Origin: Coptodactyla brooksi
Taxonomy: Eukaryota; Arthropoda; Insecta; Coleoptera; Scarabaeidae
Assembly (NCBI GenBank): GCA_033557675.1
Contig: JAWQRM010000706.1
Span: forward strand, 1-20,347
Direction of reading: 5' to 3'
DNA length: 20,347 bases
Made by a program: the position numbers and the translations under genes. The notes below the pieces were generated by a model, which saw only the letters and a program-made list of their open reading frames with translations, was not told where the DNA came from and ran no database searches. Of the stretch, positions 18,311 through 20,347 are shown piece after piece; the stretch's first letter is position 1, and every line of letters begins with the position of its first letter.

Positions 18311-18860
18311 GAAAAGGAGAAGAAAGCAAGAAGTAAAATCAAAGAAAATTTGAAAGCTTGAAACTTCTAGAGGAAAGAAATAGAACTGAATATAAGAAAT
18401 ATAAGAAGGAAATACAAAAGAAATGTGAATGAAGGGCAAGTGGAACGACTGAAGGATAATATGGAAAAGCAGTCAGTATAAGTTATGTAACGATGATAAT
18501 AGTAAACAGATTTGAGAAGGGAACGAAATGGTTGAGTCCATAAAAAGAAAGAAAAGGTAAAGGACGAGAAAAAGTGATATAAGAAGTATTTGTGAGCTAA
18601 AAGTACATCAGACTAAGGAATTACGGAACGAAGTCAAAATTCTAGGAAGTAATGTAAACCGGGCATCATAGGAGGAGTTTAAAAATAAGATGAAAGATGA
18701 TTTAGTACAAAACAAAATGTTATTTTATAATAAACTGAAATTGTTAAGGCAAAAGAACACAAGAAATGATACAACAGGGAATACAGAGGATAATAATGCA
18801 AGAATAACAAAGCTATCTCAAAGGTAAAAGAAGAAAAAGCCCCAGGAAATACAATGAATA
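18311..18860 (+). pseudogene. LINE ORF2, region before and at the start of reverse transcriptase
   Basis: The purine-rich plus strand encodes a charged helical stretch (LLEERNRTEYKKYKKEIQKK, about 18361-18420), as found between endonuclease and RT. After several frame breaks it reads KAISKVKEEKAPGN at about 18808-18850. The K-G-K-APG-D motif is the landmark opening of the LINE RT domain. The next expected RT block is met only at 19455, after the inverted-repeat insertion at 18927-19185. Subtracting that insertion leaves about 350 bp, close to the normal spacing, so this and the fragment at 19200-19680 probably were one element. Confidence 0.6.
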
Positions 18861-18926
18861 ATTGAAATGACTCTCTCCCCCTTTAATATATCTAAACGAA
18901 GAAGAACGATGTAAGCAAGAAAACGG

Positions 18927-19185
18927 CAAAGTAAAAACGAAGTCACCGAATGCTCGACGCACGTTTCGCTAACCAAGTTAGCATTATCAGGAACGATGAA
19001 AGAGACTATAAGTCTTTAAAGACTTACATACTGATGAAAGTGAGTTATGAGAGACTAAGTTTTTAAAGACTTACAAACTAATGAAAGTCTTTCATCGCTC
19101 CTGATGATGCTAACTTGGTTAGCGAAACGTACGTCGAGTATCCTTTTTCACATTTTGGCTTAATGATGACTTCGTTTTTACTTTG
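18927..19185. mobile_element. Inverted pair of hammerhead-like modules (Penelope-like repeat)
   Basis: The outer 18-19 bp (CAAAGTAAAAACGAAGTCA at 18927-18945, inverted at 19167-19185) and a 50-bp module (18953-19002 versus 19089-19138, three mismatches) form the arms; the right arm has about 20 extra bases between the two blocks. Between the modules are two direct repeats of about 38 bp (19002-19040 and 19051-19087), the first carrying a perfect 16-bp palindrome (AAGTCTTTAAAGACTT, 19010-19025). Such terminal modules with ribozyme folds are known from Penelope-like retroelements. No Penelope RT is visible here. Confidence 0.6.
19095..19142 (+). ncRNA. Type I hammerhead-ribozyme-like motif
   Basis: CTGATGA at 19101-19107 matches the CUGANGA core. 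It is followed by a 6-bp stem II (GCTAAC, loop TTG, GTTAGC) and then the GAAA core box at 19124-19127. After that comes a tiny stem III (CG, TA, CG) and a GTC cleavage triplet ending at 19135. Stem I pairs GCTC (19097-19100) with GAGT (19136-19139). Short stem III is typical of the Penelope-associated kind. One departure from the canonical fold: an extra T (19108) sits between the core and stem II. The inverted left copy (18953-19002, minus strand) has CTGATAA in place of CTGATGA and should be inactive. Self-cleavage is inferred. Confidence 0.5.
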
Positions 19186-19199
19186 TTATAAAGCCAAAG

Positions 19200-19680
19200 C
19201 TACCAAACCCTCAACTTTAAGAAAAAGACACACAACACGACTTTTTGAATGGTAGAAACACATTGCTTTACTATTATCCGAAATTTATATCAAGAGAGTT
19301 AAGTGAGAAAGCTATCCAAAAAAAGAGAGAAGATGTCTAGATGTGCTTACAAAACAGAGGAATAAATACTCGGACGTAATAAAGGCAATGCCAACAATTT
19401 CATACAATAAAAAACAATGAAACATAAAAAAATCAGAACAATGCCAAATTAAAATGCGATTAAAGCAAAGATGCATATTAAGTCCACTGCTGTTCTCGTT
19501 GGTACTGAATAAAGTTAAAATTAAGATGCTGAGGATGGGAAATTGTAAAATGGAATAAATTGAATTATTAATATATAAAATTATAATGTAAAATTGAAAT
19601 AATAAAACAAGAATTACTAAAAATAAATGTTAGGATGAATGCCAATAAAACACAAAAAATTGTTCTTGATTTATAATCAT
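19200..19680 (+). pseudogene. LINE reverse transcriptase core fragment
   Basis: KMRLKQRCILSPLLFSLVLN (about 19450-19510) matches the G-RQGC-LSPLLFSL-L block of LINE reverse transcriptases. The expected YADD catalytic block downstream is degraded to an AT-rich stretch (about 19560-19590). LLKINVRMNANKTQKIVL (about 19617-19668) matches the block in which G-KIN-NKTK follows the catalytic site. Loss of YADD and repeated frame changes make it inactive. Confidence 0.65.
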
Positions 19681-19689
19681 ATAACAATT

Positions 19690-20063
19690 CATTATTATTT
19701 ATACGTCATGTCGGCTGAACTATAAACCGTGACAGTAATGAATTTACTACAAACTTTTTACTTCGAATTAAATTCTTTTTAGAGCTGTTTTGCGATGTTT
19801 TCAGATCTCAAGTTTTTGTAATACATTGCAACTTTGTGCGGTACCAAGACGAAAGAAGTTTTGCAACAATGGATGAAATTCGATATCAAGTTGATAACAT
19901 GACTAAATTTGAAGTACTTCCTTGTTTGTTAATGGTTCAAAGAATTTGTTAGTGTTGTTAGATGGAGCGAAAACGCAAGTTGTAATAAATATTTCCAAAT
20001 TGCATAATAAGGTAACCACTGAGATGCTTTAATTGATGCAAAATTATAATTGCCCACTTTATG
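19690..20063. other. No gene recognised
   Basis: AT-rich, without coding signal or identifiable repeat. The minus frames at 19929-20126 and 20059-20283 are chance; the second lies inside a transposon end. Confidence 0.5.
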
Positions 20064-20071
20064 ATTTAGAC

Positions 20072-20347
20072 CATAGGTTCCCAAAGTGCTCCATACGGAC
20101 CCCCGGGGGTCCATCAGATGATCCAAAGGGCTCGTGGTAAGTAAAAATTATTATGGAGGTCAGCGAAGAACTACCAGGGGGGCAAAAAAAAGATGAAAAG
20201 TTTTGACATAAAAAATTACAAAAAAAAATAAAAAGCGACGTTTCTCGCGTGACCACGCGGCGAGGACGAAATTGACCATGCATAGTTGTAATAACCTTGA
20301 TTATTTATGATTTATTTTATTTATAATTAGTTCCTTGAGTTCCAATA
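20072..20347. mobile_element. Left end of a hAT transposon continuing past the window
   Basis: CATAGGTTCCCAAAGTGCTC at 20072 followed by a GC-rich CGGACCCCCGGGGGTCC palindrome (about 20095-20113) matches the CAGTGGTTCCCAAAGTGG type of hAT terminus. ACCAGGGGGGC near 20172 is part of the same subterminal pattern. The right end is outside the window. The would-be target duplication on this side is ATTTAGAC (20064-20071). Confidence 0.6.

Overview
The window is eukaryotic and almost certainly insect. It is AT-rich nuclear DNA with short spliceosomal introns (54 to 64 nt), two recognisable insect metabolic genes and a dense layer of decayed transposons typical of insects (hAT, piggyBac, Tc1/mariner, LINEs and a Penelope-like repeat). 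A beetle or a similar repeat-rich insect is plausible, but the sequence alone does not fix the order.

Layout. 1-5.3 kb is transposon debris: the end of one hAT, a 2.15-kb hAT with matching 8-bp target duplications (411-2565), a broken piggyBac transposase (about 2577-3475) and a 985-bp hAT deletion derivative with a perfect 8-bp target duplication (3847-4831). 5.3-7.3 kb holds a complete four-exon sigma-class glutathione S-transferase gene on the + strand. It has a GA-repeat, a TATA box and a poly(A) signal, and a Tc1 remnant sits in intron 1. 7.3-11.3 kb is LINE and mariner wreckage, a near-perfect 122-nt hairpin and a 390-bp MITE. 11.4-13.1 kb holds the last three exons of a selenium-binding protein (methanethiol oxidase) gene on the - strand. 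Its extreme 5' end is not in the contiguous exons; a weak candidate first exon lies at 17211-17223. 13.1-20.3 kb is gene-poor: MITE-like inverted repeats, old diverged repeats, LINE fragments, an inverted pair of hammerhead-ribozyme-like modules lodged inside a LINE remnant, and the start of another hAT at the right edge.

The two real genes are convergent and separated by about 4.3 kb of repeats. Both products act in thiol and xenobiotic chemistry (glutathione conjugation; sulfur or selenium metabolism), but nothing in the sequence shows that they work as a unit. No bacterial features, CRISPR array, rRNA or intact tRNA is visible. The item most worth following up is the ribozyme-like pair at 18927-19185, followed by the hairpin at 10685-10806.
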